Assembly (NCBI GenBank): GCA_026390275.1
Contig: JAPLGF010000319.1
Span: forward strand, 1-6,817
Reading direction: 5' to 3'
Length of the DNA stretch: 6,817 bases
DNA from: Candidatus Atribacteria bacterium
Lineage (GTDB): Bacteria; Atribacterota; Atribacteria; Atribacterales; Atribacteraceae
A program made the translations under genes and the position numbers. Below, piece after piece: positions 1-6,113 of this stretch (the first letter of the stretch is position 1; every line of letters begins with the position of its first letter). The notes under the pieces are model-generated. The model searched no databases, was not told the DNA's origin, and saw only the letters and a program-made list of their open reading frames with translations.

Positions 1-731
1 TCTCCCAGGGACGAGAGGGAAAAAGAACCATCACCTGAAGCCCATTTTGCCAGGATCTCGTTTTTCACTTCCACCATTTGAAAACCAAACACCCCAGAAA
101 AATCATCCACCAGATCTCTCTTCATGGCTTCACGATCACCATCAGAAAATGTTTTTTTACAGGCTTTCTCGAGAGAAATAACCCCTTTATCTCTTATCCC
201 GCAGGGAATAATATAAGAAAAATATTTCAGGTCGGTCGAAATATTAAGAGCAAAACCATGAAAAGTAATCCATTTTTTAACTGCCACCCCGATAGCGGCA
301 ATTTTTTCAGGATGACGCTCGTTGACCCATACTCCGGTATGAGGAGGGAGTCGAAAAGCGGTTAAACCATAATCAAGGAGAAATTGGATCAACATCTCTT
401 CCAGGGCACGAAGGAAAAGATGAATATCTTTTTTCCAAAACCACAAGTTGACAAGTGGGTAACCCACAATTTGGCCAGGTCCATGAAAGGTGATGTCTCC
501 ACCCCGTTCAATTGAAAAAACGGGTATACCCTCTCTTTCTAAAACTTCATCGCTGACTAAAAGATGGTTCCTGATCGCGGATTTTCCAAGGGTAAACACG
601 GGAGAATGTTCGAGAACAAGAAGTATACCGGGCAAGTTTTGCTGATAAATTACCTGAAGTAGTTGGAGCTGAAGATGGCGAGACATTTCATAGTCAATTT
701 TTCCGAGAACGGAATAAAGAAAAAAATCCAA
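1..731 (-). CDS. lipB: Octanoyl-[acyl-carrier-protein]:protein N-octanoyltransferase LipB (C-terminus off the left edge)
   Basis: LipB moves the octanoyl group from octanoyl-ACP to a lysine of lipoyl domains (pyruvate dehydrogenase, glycine cleavage H protein) in the cytoplasm, ahead of sulfur insertion by LipA. The translated minus strand shows the family signature ERGGDITFHGPGQIVGYP (about residues 75-92), the conserved Lys in EKIAAIGV (K143) and the catalytic Cys in IPCGI (C177). These are the Lys/Cys pair known from the family. 243 codons are visible with no stop before position 1, so only the last few residues are probably missing. The start chosen is TTG at 731-729, because AGGAG lies 7 nt upstream and the in-frame stop TAG at 754-752 leaves little room for any other start. 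It lies on the same strand as the trp genes but is separated from trpF by about 420 bp of insertion-sequence debris, whose end is only about 20 bp from this start. The catalytic residues are intact, so the gene looks functional. Confidence 0.93.
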   Translation of the reverse strand, partial: MDFFLYSVLGKIDYEMSRHLQLQLLQVIYQQNLPGILLVLEHSPVFTLGKSAIRNHLLVSDEVLEREGIPVFSIERGGDITFHGPGQIVGYPLVNLWFWKKDIHLFLRALEEMLIQFLLDYGLTAFRLPPHTGVWVNERHPEKIAAIGVAVKKWITFHGFALNISTDLKYFSYIIPCGIRDKGVISLEKACKKTFSDGDREAMKRDLVDDFSGVFGFQMVEVKNEILAKWASGDGSFSLSSLG

Positions 732-747
732 GGAAATACTCCTATCA

Positions 748-850
748 AGATACTAAACAACTACCCGCTTCCGCAGGTGGATTACTTATTCGGACTAAAA
801 GTCTGATTGGGGCTGAAGCCTGCGGTAAATCCCTTGGCTTCAAGCCAACT
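748..850 (-). repeat. Hairpin-rich end of an IS200/IS605-type element
   Basis: A run of short palindromes follows the tnpA relic: TTGGCTT/AAGCCAA (834-848), GGCT-GA-AGCC (811-820), GACT-TTT-AGTC (793-803), and an 8-bp stem with one mismatch, CCACCTGC/GCGGGTAG, around a GGAA loop (761-780). IS200/IS605 elements have no terminal inverted repeats and end in subterminal hairpins recognised by TnpA, which fits this layout and its position just past the transposase stop. The outer boundary near 748-752 is inferred from the last hairpin. The SD and start of lipB lie immediately beyond it. Confidence 0.6.
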
Positions 851-868
851 CAAGAGTTCCAAGTGAAC

Positions 869-1095
869 TCAGCCGGTGACTCGAAAAATATCATCACCCT
901 GTTCCTGATGGTTTTCAGTGTACTGGCGCATCATTTCATCGGTTACTGTCCTAACTGTACCACAGAAATAGCCTTGTGCCCAGAGGCCCCGAATATGAGG
1001 ATAATCTTGAAAACTTCTGCCTGGCCTGCACGGAGAGGGACCCCCATATCAGACTGGGTGGTGAAGAAAGATAATTTCAAGAGGATCCCAGATGT
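869..1095 (-). pseudogene. tnpA: IS200/IS605-family transposase TnpA, decayed C-terminal remnant
   Basis: Reading the minus strand gives a stretch ending in DYPHIRGLWAQGYFCGTV, followed by RTVTDEMMRQYTENHQEQ and a stop at 871-869. This is the usual C-terminal part of Y1 (HUH) transposases of the IS200/IS605 group (W-A-x-GYF..TVG.VT.E....Y...). An in-frame TGA at 1051-1049 interrupts it, and upstream of that only WDPLEIIFLHHPV can be read. The N-terminal half, including the HUH motif, is absent, so it is a non-functional relic. The hairpin-rich DNA at 748-850 is its likely right end, and no left end is recognised before trpF. It lies where trpB or trpA might have followed trpF. Confidence 0.72.
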
Positions 1096-1155
1096 TGCCG
1101 GTCTCAAGTCATGATGGATTATTCAGTATATGGGATTCTACGACTCCCGGTATTT

Positions 1156-1797
1156 TCAGAGTAGGGGTGATTTAGAGGAGCAAGATGCCATCCGGTCGAG
1201 AAGGTTTTTTATTTTCTCCACGTCTTTTTTACCCGGAAACAGTTCCACCCCGCTGTTCAGATCCACTGCAAAGGGGTGAATGGCTCGAAGACAATCGAAG
1301 ACATTCTTTTCAGAAAGCCCTCCGGCAATAATGAAGGGTTTTCCCTGCATATCAATGTCTTGAAGGGTGTTCCAGGGGAATGGACGGCCCGTTCCGCCGC
1401 TTTTTCCTCTCACCTGCGTATCAAACAGCAGATAGTCCACAACCGGAAAAAAATCAGGCAGTGCTTTTCCATCAAACTTTTCTCCTACACCGAATGCTCG
1501 GATCACCCCTCCGCGAAGTTGAGAGCACAAGGAAGGGCTTTCTTCCCCATGAAGTTGAACCAACTGAAACCCGCAATATGCCTTGAGGCATTTGATCTCA
1601 TGAATGTTCTCATTCTGAAAAACTCCCACCGGGACGATGTGGGTGGGGAGCGTACGGATGATTTCTTTCGCCATTTCGGGGCGGATATAGCGCGGGCTGG
1701 CCTCAACCTGGATAAAACCCATGGCCCAAATCGGCATCATAGATAAAACGCGGGCATCTTCCTTCCGGGTTATTCCGCACACTTTAATACATACCAA
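1156..1797 (-). CDS. trpF: Phosphoribosylanthranilate isomerase
   Basis: TrpF isomerises N-(5'-phosphoribosyl)anthranilate to CdRP (Amadori rearrangement), the step between TrpD and TrpC, as a cytoplasmic (beta/alpha)8 barrel. Family motifs run in order: KVCGIT with Cys7, SPRYI, VGVFQNE, QLHGEE, LLFDT with Asp126, GGTGRPFPW, IIAGGL, and VDLNSGVE-x-PGKKD. Cys7 and Asp126 fall at the same numbers as the catalytic pair of Thermotoga TrpF when the start is TTG at 1797, which has GAGAGGTGA 8 nt upstream. A GTG at 1809 is also in frame but sits inside that SD. The length is 213 aa, normal for the family. The gene overlaps the end of trpC by 14 nt and is the last trp gene here; no clear terminator follows. 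One oddity is that residues about 18-25 (SMMPIW) do not resemble the family, whereas another frame over the same bases reads YDADLG, so a compensated frameshift is possible. Probably still functional. Confidence 0.92.
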   Translation of the reverse strand: MVCIKVCGITRKEDARVLSMMPIWAMGFIQVEASPRYIRPEMAKEIIRTLPTHIVPVGVFQNENIHEIKCLKAYCGFQLVQLHGEESPSLCSQLRGGVIRAFGVGEKFDGKALPDFFPVVDYLLFDTQVRGKSGGTGRPFPWNTLQDIDMQGKPFIIAGGLSEKNVFDCLRAIHPFAVDLNSGVELFPGKKDVEKIKNLLDRMASCSSKSPLL

Positions 1798-2584
1798 CTT
1801 CCACTTCACCTCTCAATTCCTGAATTTTTCGAGCGGGATTCGGATCCAGAAGAAGACTCTCCCCGATGAGAAAGTGTTCCACTCCGTGTGCCATCAGGTA
1901 TTCGATATCCCTCCGGTTTTTTATTCCACTTTCACTCACCACCGTTACTTCATTCGGAACATACTTCAAGAGTCGAAGGGTATTCTCGATAGAGACCTGA
2001 AAGGTGGTGAGATCCCGATTGTTGATCCCAATGCACTTCGCTCCGGCATTCAAAGCCTTCTCCAGGTCATTCTCCTCATGAACTTCCACCAGAGGAACGA
2101 TATTCAGCAGTTCACATAAAAGAATAAAGTTTTTCAGTCTTTTCTTCGAAATGATCCGGGCTATCAGGAGAAGGGCGCTTGCTCCAAAACACGCCGATTC
2201 ATAAATTTGAATATCTTCCAGAACAAAGTCTTTTCTTAAAACCGGGAGAGAAGTATTTCCCACCACTTGACTGAGAAGATGTACGTTCCCATTAAAATAC
2301 TGTTCTTCGGTTACCACCGAGATAGCGGAAGCACCTCCTTGACTATAACTATCCAGAAGCAAAACTGGGTCTCTTTCTCCCAGAATTTTTCCCCGAGAGG
2401 GCGAGGCATACTTTATCTCGGCAATGATCAATGGTTCCCGATTTTTCTTCATTATTCGGGCAAAGGTATTGGTTATCCTCTTTTTATTGGAAATGATCTC
2501 CAGCTTTTCTTGAAGATTCAGTTGCTTTTCTCCCATCAACCGTCTCTTTTTTTCATACAGGATTTTCTCCAGGATATTCTCCAT
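1784..2584 (-). CDS. trpC: Indole-3-glycerol phosphate synthase
   Basis: TrpC closes the indole ring, converting CdRP to indole-3-glycerol phosphate with loss of CO2 and water, on a (beta/alpha)8 barrel in the cytoplasm. Visible motifs, numbered from the 2584 start: IAEIKYASPSRG (K58), LPVLRKDFVLE (K118), LVEVHEE (E167), IGINNRDL (N188/N189), VVSESGI (S219) and FLIGESLL. These cover the catalytic lysines, the glutamate and the phosphate-binding end of the barrel. The 266-aa length is usual. The preferred start is ATG 2584, with GAGG about 9 nt upstream. ATG 2599 is also in frame, makes an ATGA overlap with the trpD stop and would add 5 residues, but has no visible SD. The stop lies inside the 5' end of trpF, suggesting coupled translation. 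TrpC and TrpF are separate proteins here, not the fused form of E. coli. Confidence 0.95.
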   Translation of the reverse strand: MENILEKILYEKKRRLMGEKQLNLQEKLEIISNKKRITNTFARIMKKNREPLIIAEIKYASPSRGKILGERDPVLLLDSYSQGGASAISVVTEEQYFNGNVHLLSQVVGNTSLPVLRKDFVLEDIQIYESACFGASALLLIARIISKKRLKNFILLCELLNIVPLVEVHEENDLEKALNAGAKCIGINNRDLTTFQVSIENTLRLLKYVPNEVTVVSESGIKNRRDIEYLMAHGVEHFLIGESLLLDPNPARKIQELRGEVEVGMY

Positions 2585-2595
2585 GTCCCTCATCC

Positions 2596-3633
2596 TCATC
2601 GAGAAGTGATTCGTTGGCTTTCCCTCACCAACTGTTTCATTTTTTGGAGCGCCTTCCCCGAATCAATCACCCCTTCTACTTCCTGGACGATGTCCTCGAG
2701 ATTTTTACTGGGATCGCTGACCCAGGCCAGGAAAGCCGTATTCAAGACCATGGATTCCCGGATAGTCCCTTTATTTGTTCCCTGCAAAAGAGAATCAAAA
2801 AGATGGGCATTTTCTTGAGGAGTTCCTCCTCTCAGTTCTTCCCAGGGTTTTTGGGCGAAATGAAGCTCTTCCGGATGAAAATCGAAAGTTCGAACAGTAT
2901 CCTTTTCTACAAACGCCATCTTTGTGGTACCAGAAAGACTGATCTCATCCATTCCCGGCTGTCCCCAATACACCAGCCCTCGACAAACTCCCATTTTTGC
3001 CAGGGCCTGAGCTAGGGGAAGAACGAGTAACTCATCATAGACCCCAATCATTTTGTAACTGACGAGTGCCGGATTGGTGAGGGGACCGAGGATATTGAAG
3101 ATGGTCCGGATACCCAGTTCCCTTCGAACCTGCTGGACTGCTTTCATCGCAGGATGGTAGAGGGGTGCATAGAGAAAAGCAAAGCCTGTTTCTTCAAACA
3201 GTTTTTTCATGTTCTCTGGCGGTAGATCGATCCGGATACCCAGTGCCTCCAAAAAGTCGGCACTACCTGAGAGACTGGAAACAGAACGGTTCCCGTGTTT
3301 GACAATTTTTAGTCCCAGGGCACAGGCGAGAAGAGCGGCGGAAGTGGAAATGTTAAACGTCTTTTTTTTGTCCCCACCGGTTCCACAGTTATCCATTACC
3401 TGAACATTACTTTCCAGCGGGAAGGGGATAGCTTTCTCCCTCATCGCTAAGGCAAATCCGGCAATTTCATCTGGAGTTTCTCCTTTGAGGCGAAGAGCAC
3501 AGAGCATGGCTCCAGTTTGAGAGGGAGTGAACTGTCCATCCATCACCTGTTCCATGAACTCACCCGCCCCATCGAAACTGAAATGATTCCCGGCACAGAG
3601 ATCATTGAGGATTTCATGAGCTTCTCTCTTCAT
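2596..3633 (-). CDS. trpD: Anthranilate phosphoribosyltransferase
   Basis: TrpD joins anthranilate to PRPP, giving phosphoribosylanthranilate; it is a class IV phosphoribosyltransferase, usually a dimer. It is a 345-aa stand-alone enzyme, not fused to TrpG. Key motifs: DNCGTGGD (GTGGD at 84-88, PRPP binding), KTFNIST, KHGNRSVSS (112-120), HPAMKAV..VRRELGIRT (160-176, anthranilate channel), FNILGPLTNP (179-188), and GMDEISL with the Mg-binding DE at 229-230. An N-terminal helical domain (about 1-70) precedes the catalytic domain, as in the family. The start ATG 3633 has a strong GGAGGTG 8 nt upstream and shares ATGA with the trpG stop, so translation is probably partly coupled to trpG. That matters because the zero-frame trpG product would end about 290 nt before this start. 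Confidence 0.97.
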   Translation of the reverse strand: MKREAHEILNDLCAGNHFSFDGAGEFMEQVMDGQFTPSQTGAMLCALRLKGETPDEIAGFALAMREKAIPFPLESNVQVMDNCGTGGDKKKTFNISTSAALLACALGLKIVKHGNRSVSSLSGSADFLEALGIRIDLPPENMKKLFEETGFAFLYAPLYHPAMKAVQQVRRELGIRTIFNILGPLTNPALVSYKMIGVYDELLVLPLAQALAKMGVCRGLVYWGQPGMDEISLSGTTKMAFVEKDTVRTFDFHPEELHFAQKPWEELRGGTPQENAHLFDSLLQGTNKGTIRESMVLNTAFLAWVSDPSKNLEDIVQEVEGVIDSGKALQKMKQLVRESQRITSR

Positions 3634-4206
3634 GGACGTTTCACCTCCAAGAAGTTGGCCAGGATAGTTTTTCCCTGGGGAGTCAGAATTGATTCCGGAT
3701 GGAACTGAACTCCGAATAGAGGGTAGTGGGTATGTTCCAGGGCCATGATTTCTCCTTCTTCGGTCCAGGCAGTGATCTGGAGTGCGGAGGGAAGGGTCTG
3801 GGGATGAACAACGAGCGAATGATAGCGGCCAACAGTGATTTCGTCAGGGAGACCTTGGAACAGACGGGAGGGAAGGAGGTGGATACGGGATTTCTTGCCG
3901 TGACAGGGTTTTTGGGCCTTAATGATTTGAGCCCCAAAGACATGACCGATACATTGATGGCCAAAGACACACCCCTAAAAGGGGAGTAGTAGGAGAGAAA
4001 CGGGAAATCACTTCATTACAGATTCCCACATCGGTGGGATCTTTGGGCCCAGGGGAAATGACGATCCGATCCGGATGGAGCTTTTCCACTTCTTCGGGAG
4101 TGATGGCATCATTGCGGTAAACCATGATTTTTTCTCGCGAGAGCTCTCCCAGGTACTGTACCAGGTTATAGGTGAACGAATCATAATTGTCCAACACCAA
4201 CATCAT
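3630..4206 (-). CDS. trpG: Anthranilate synthase component II (glutamine amidotransferase), in two frames joined by a +1 shift
   Basis: TrpG hydrolyses glutamine and supplies ammonia to TrpE for anthranilate synthesis. The start ATG 4206 has AGGAG about 9 nt upstream and lies 4 nt after the trpE stop. The first frame reads MMLVLDNYDSFTYNLV... ISPGPKDP ... PLLGVC-L, with nucleophile Cys80, and then leaves the family: WPSMYRSCLWGSNH and a stop at 3921-3919 (95 aa). Skipping one T (in 3963-3965) restores GHQCIGHVFGAQ, then GKKSRIHLL, the conserved YHSLVV, and GVQFHPES with His169 and Glu171, ending ILANFLEVKRP at 3630. The joined product is 191 aa, the normal length, with an intact Cys-His-Glu triad. 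No other defect is seen, and the downstream frame stays open and well conserved. It is either a recent indel (mutation or sequencing error) or a programmed +1 frameshift. The 95-aa form alone could not work as an amidotransferase. Confidence 0.9.
3961..3976 (-). other. Candidate +1 recoding site in trpG, prfB-like, with a Trp codon in the slip position
   Basis: The minus strand reads AGGGGTG-TGT-CTT-TGG. The E. coli prfB site is AGGGGG-TAT-CTT-TGA: an SD-like stretch, a 3-nt spacer, the slippery CUU-U, and a slow codon. Here GGGGUG can pair with the anti-SD through one G-U wobble, the spacer is again 3 nt, the P-site codon is again CUU followed by U, and the A-site codon is UGG (Trp). Slippage of tRNA-Leu from CUU to UUU makes the next codon GGC and restores GVCL-GHQ. 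The sequence match is seen directly; that it recodes, and that Trp supply controls it, is inferred. An ordinary one-base insertion would look the same. Confidence 0.45.
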
Positions 4207-4210
4207 GGCC

Positions 4211-5617
4211 TTATCTCCTTTCTGCCATTTGTAATGCGCAAAGCAGGGCTTCTGCCTTGCTTTGGGTTTCCTCGTACTCACTGGCAGGAATGGAATCATA
4301 CACAATTCCTGCTCCGGCCTGCACCGACGCGATACCGTCCTTAAAAAAAATACTCCGAATTACAATACAGGTGTCCATCGACCCGTTGATCCCCACATAC
4401 CCCAATGCACCAGCGTAGGGACCCCGGGATGCTGGTTCCAGCTCGTCGATGATCTGCATGGCGCGAACTTTCGGGGCGCCACTCACTGTCCCGGCAGGGA
4501 AACAGGCCTGCAAGGCTCTCCAGGGATTGTAGAATTCTTGGATTTCCCCCGAAACCTGAGAAACGATGTGGAACACATGAGAATATCTCTCTATGGTCAT
4601 AAGTTTCTCTACTACTACCGTTCCTGGTTTACATACCCGGCCGATATCGTTCCTTCCCAGATCCAGAAGCATGACATGTTCGGCGTTTTCCTTTTCATCC
4701 CCCAGAAGATCTTCCATAATATCCTTCTCCGGGATACCTGGAATCCGTCTCCTTGTCCCGGCAATAGGTTTGGTGGTCAACTTTTTTCCTTCCAGTTTCA
4801 CCAGCATCTCCGGTGAAGATCCGGCCATCTGGAAATCACCGGCATCCAGAAAGAATAGATAGGGGGAGGGATTCAAGGAACGCAGATACCGATAGGGAAG
4901 AAAAGGATCCCCCTCAAAGGGAACCGAGAAACGTTGAGAGAGGACGACCTGGGAAGCATGACCGTTCTCGATCAGGTCTTTGATCTTCTGGACACCTTCC
5001 ATAAACTCTTCCTGGCTGAAGTTGGACGTAAACTGGTGTTGAAGAGAAAAATGACTGTCTGGAAAATTGTCCTTGGTCTCAATTTCCCGAAAAACATCCT
5101 GAATCCACTCCTCGGCCTGTTCGTAATCCTCACGATTTCCCGTCTGGGCAAGAAACAGAGCACCCACCGTGTGTTTTAAATGATCGATGTAAAGAAAACG
5201 CCGGACCTGAACGAAATAGGCCAGAGGAAAATCAACGGGTTGAGAAGGAATGGTTCTTTCCCAGGTTTTGATCGCATCATAACTCAAAAATCCAACTGCC
5301 CCTCCGAGAAAGGGAATATCCGGCACGGGATATACAGAAAACTGGGGGAACCTTTTTTCCAGAGGACCGATGATATCGTCAAAACCAGTGATACGTACTT
5401 CACTCTCGGTATTAAAAATGAGAAACGAATACCGTCCCCAAACCTCTCCTTTCTCCGCACTTTCTAAGAGGATCACCGGTTTCCGTTTCCTGAACTTTTC
5501 AAAAAGTGAAACCGGAGTGAGCCGATCCTCCAGTTTTTCGGCAAAGATTGGGATGTAATGATATCCCTGCTGGGAAAGTTCATTAAATATGGTTATGTCC
5601 GGATTAAGGTCTCTGAT
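4211..5617 (-). CDS. trpE: Anthranilate synthase component I
   Basis: TrpE makes anthranilate from chorismate, using ammonia from TrpG; this is the committed, feedback-inhibited step. Motifs numbered from 5617: LLES (50-53, the Trp feedback-binding motif), the N-terminal TrpE domain (LGGAVGFLSYD), then the chorismate-binding domain with SSPEMLV, PIAGTRRR (285-291), EHVMLLDLGRND, YSHVFHIVSQVSGE, CFPAGTVSGAPKVRAM, RGPYAGALGY and QAGAGIVYDS. The length is about 469 aa, usual for the family. The catalytic LxLxRND and AGT motifs are intact. The start is unusual: the clear SD GGAGGG (5629-5624) is followed by no ATG, GTG or TTG in frame. ATC at 5617 has ideal 6-nt spacing. TTG codons at 5635 and 5653 are in frame, but they lie upstream of this SD, in the U-tract and loop of the leader terminator. 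The TAA stop is 4 nt before trpG. Regulated by the upstream T-box. Confidence 0.95.
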   Translation of the reverse strand: MRDLNPDITIFNELSQQGYHYIPIFAEKLEDRLTPVSLFEKFRKRKPVILLESAEKGEVWGRYSFLIFNTESEVRITGFDDIIGPLEKRFPQFSVYPVPDIPFLGGAVGFLSYDAIKTWERTIPSQPVDFPLAYFVQVRRFLYIDHLKHTVGALFLAQTGNREDYEQAEEWIQDVFREIETKDNFPDSHFSLQHQFTSNFSQEEFMEGVQKIKDLIENGHASQVVLSQRFSVPFEGDPFLPYRYLRSLNPSPYLFFLDAGDFQMAGSSPEMLVKLEGKKLTTKPIAGTRRRIPGIPEKDIMEDLLGDEKENAEHVMLLDLGRNDIGRVCKPGTVVVEKLMTIERYSHVFHIVSQVSGEIQEFYNPWRALQACFPAGTVSGAPKVRAMQIIDELEPASRGPYAGALGYVGINGSMDTCIVIRSIFFKDGIASVQAGAGIVYDSIPASEYEETQSKAEALLCALQMAERR

Positions 5618-5629
5618 GTCAATCCCTCC
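5615..5629 (-). promoter_or_regulatory. trpE ribosome binding site with a non-canonical start (AUC or AUU)
   Basis: GGAGGG at 5629-5624 directly follows the leader terminator and must serve trpE. The in-frame codons after it are ATT, GAC, ATC, AGA. ATC at 5617-5615 stands 6 nt from the SD; ATT abuts it. No in-frame ATG, GTG or TTG occurs until deep in the conserved domain. Rare AUU/AUC initiation is known in bacteria (infC uses AUU), but a point change or sequencing error is also possible. Confidence 0.5.
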
Positions 5630-5633
5630 AAAC

Positions 5634-5668
5634 AAAAAAGGCCTTCGTCCCAAGAGACGAAGGCCTTA
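5634..5668 (-). terminator. Intrinsic terminator of the T-box leader
   Basis: AAGGCCTTCGTC and GACGAAGGCCTT form a perfect 12-bp stem around a short TCTTGG loop, followed by a run of T. The 5' arm lies directly behind the T-box TGGTACCGCGG, the usual position for exclusive folding of antiterminator and terminator. It stops transcription when tRNA-Trp is charged. Confidence 0.93.
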
Positions 5669-5911
5669 TCCGCGGTACCACTCTTTTTAACGGTAAAATA
5701 CCGTTCACTCATCCAGGTACAGGATCACTCCGATACCCTGCTTCTTTTATCGGTGAAGTTCCGGTTCCATCTACTCACCTCCGGCTTTCGAGGAACTGCT
5801 CCGAGGTCCATTCACTTATTCTTCGGCACCAGGTTCCCACCAGTTCCTGGCTCTCTTTGGCCGCCTTTAAAAAGCTACTCGCCCTCATCAACGCGTTGTT
5901 GCTATTTAAGT
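5634..5911 (-). promoter_or_regulatory. T-box leader, Trp-specific (UGG specifier), controlling the trp operon
   Basis: The leader between promoter and trpE has the ordered T-box parts. The base of Stem I, GAGG (about 5887-5884), can pair with CCTC after the specifier. The AGAGAG K-turn strand is at 5856-5851, followed by the CCAGGAACTGGTGGGAACCTGG distal stem-loop region. The specifier loop GTGAATGGACC has codon TGG at 5810-5808 followed by A. Then come the AGTAG and GAACCGG segment, a hairpin AACGGTA-TTT-TACCGTT, the T-box AGTGGTACCGCGG (5682-5670) and the terminator. Known mechanism: uncharged tRNA-Trp pairs with the specifier by its anticodon and with the T-box by its NCCA end, stabilising the antiterminator and allowing transcription. 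The call is strong because a Trp specifier sits before trpE. The exact 5' end is inferred from the promoter. Confidence 0.94.
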
Positions 5912-5918
5912 TTTGAAT

Positions 5919-5947
5919 ATATAAACACACCCGACGAAAAAAGTCAA
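5919..5947 (-). promoter_or_regulatory. Sigma-A/sigma-70 type promoter of the trp operon
   Basis: TTGACT (5947-5942) and TTATAT (5924-5919) are separated by 17 bp, a near-consensus vegetative promoter. Transcription would begin about 5911, just before Stem I of the T-box. An imperfect palindrome GATGCC-A-GGCACC lies directly upstream (about 5962-5974) and could be an operator or IS debris; this cannot be decided. Confidence 0.75.
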
Positions 5948-5986
5948 CATGTCGACAGGTGCGGTGCCTGGCATCAAGTTATCATT

Positions 5987-6092
5987 GGGGCTCTTGATTC
6001 CAGCTTGAGTAAGAATCCGATACCCCGTTGAGCGACTGAGGGGAATCTGTTCCCGTTCGGATAAAAGCTCGGTGAAGCTCTTTTTGGGTCAT
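5987..6092 (-). pseudogene. ISNCY (IS1202-like) transposase remnant with internal deletion
   Basis: A start ATG at 6092 with AAAGGA upstream opens MTQKELHR, an N-terminus typical of IS1202/ISNCY-type transposases. After about 12 codons the frame goes off. In another frame the same DNA (6052-5987) reads EQIPLSRSTGYRILTQAG and then IKSP, which looks like a later helix-turn-helix part of such transposases (LSRSTVYRIL.EAGIKSP). The N-terminus appears joined to an internal segment by a large deletion. The remnant ends about 40 bp before the trp -35 box. Family assignment is from motif memory only. Confidence 0.5.
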
Positions 6093-6113
6093 ATGATATT
6101 GTTCCTTTCTCAT

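Noticed and set aside
78..365. Plus-strand open frame of 95 codons
   Set aside because: It lies wholly inside lipB on the other strand, whose catalytic motifs are clear; a shadow frame.
1130..1155. Possible trp operon terminator GGGA...TCCC after trpF
   Set aside because: Only a 4-bp stem and no T tract follows in the reading direction.
1276..1746. Plus-strand open frame of 156 codons across trpF
   Set aside because: Antisense to a well-supported trpF and without any family motif.
5680..5911. trp leader peptide with tandem Trp codons (classical attenuation)
   Set aside because: The leader matches T-box architecture part by part, and no short open frame with clustered Trp codons and an SD was seen.
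5558..6031. Plus-strand open frame of 157 codons across the leader
   Set aside because: It runs through the T-box, terminator and promoter, which fully explain this DNA; no protein motif.
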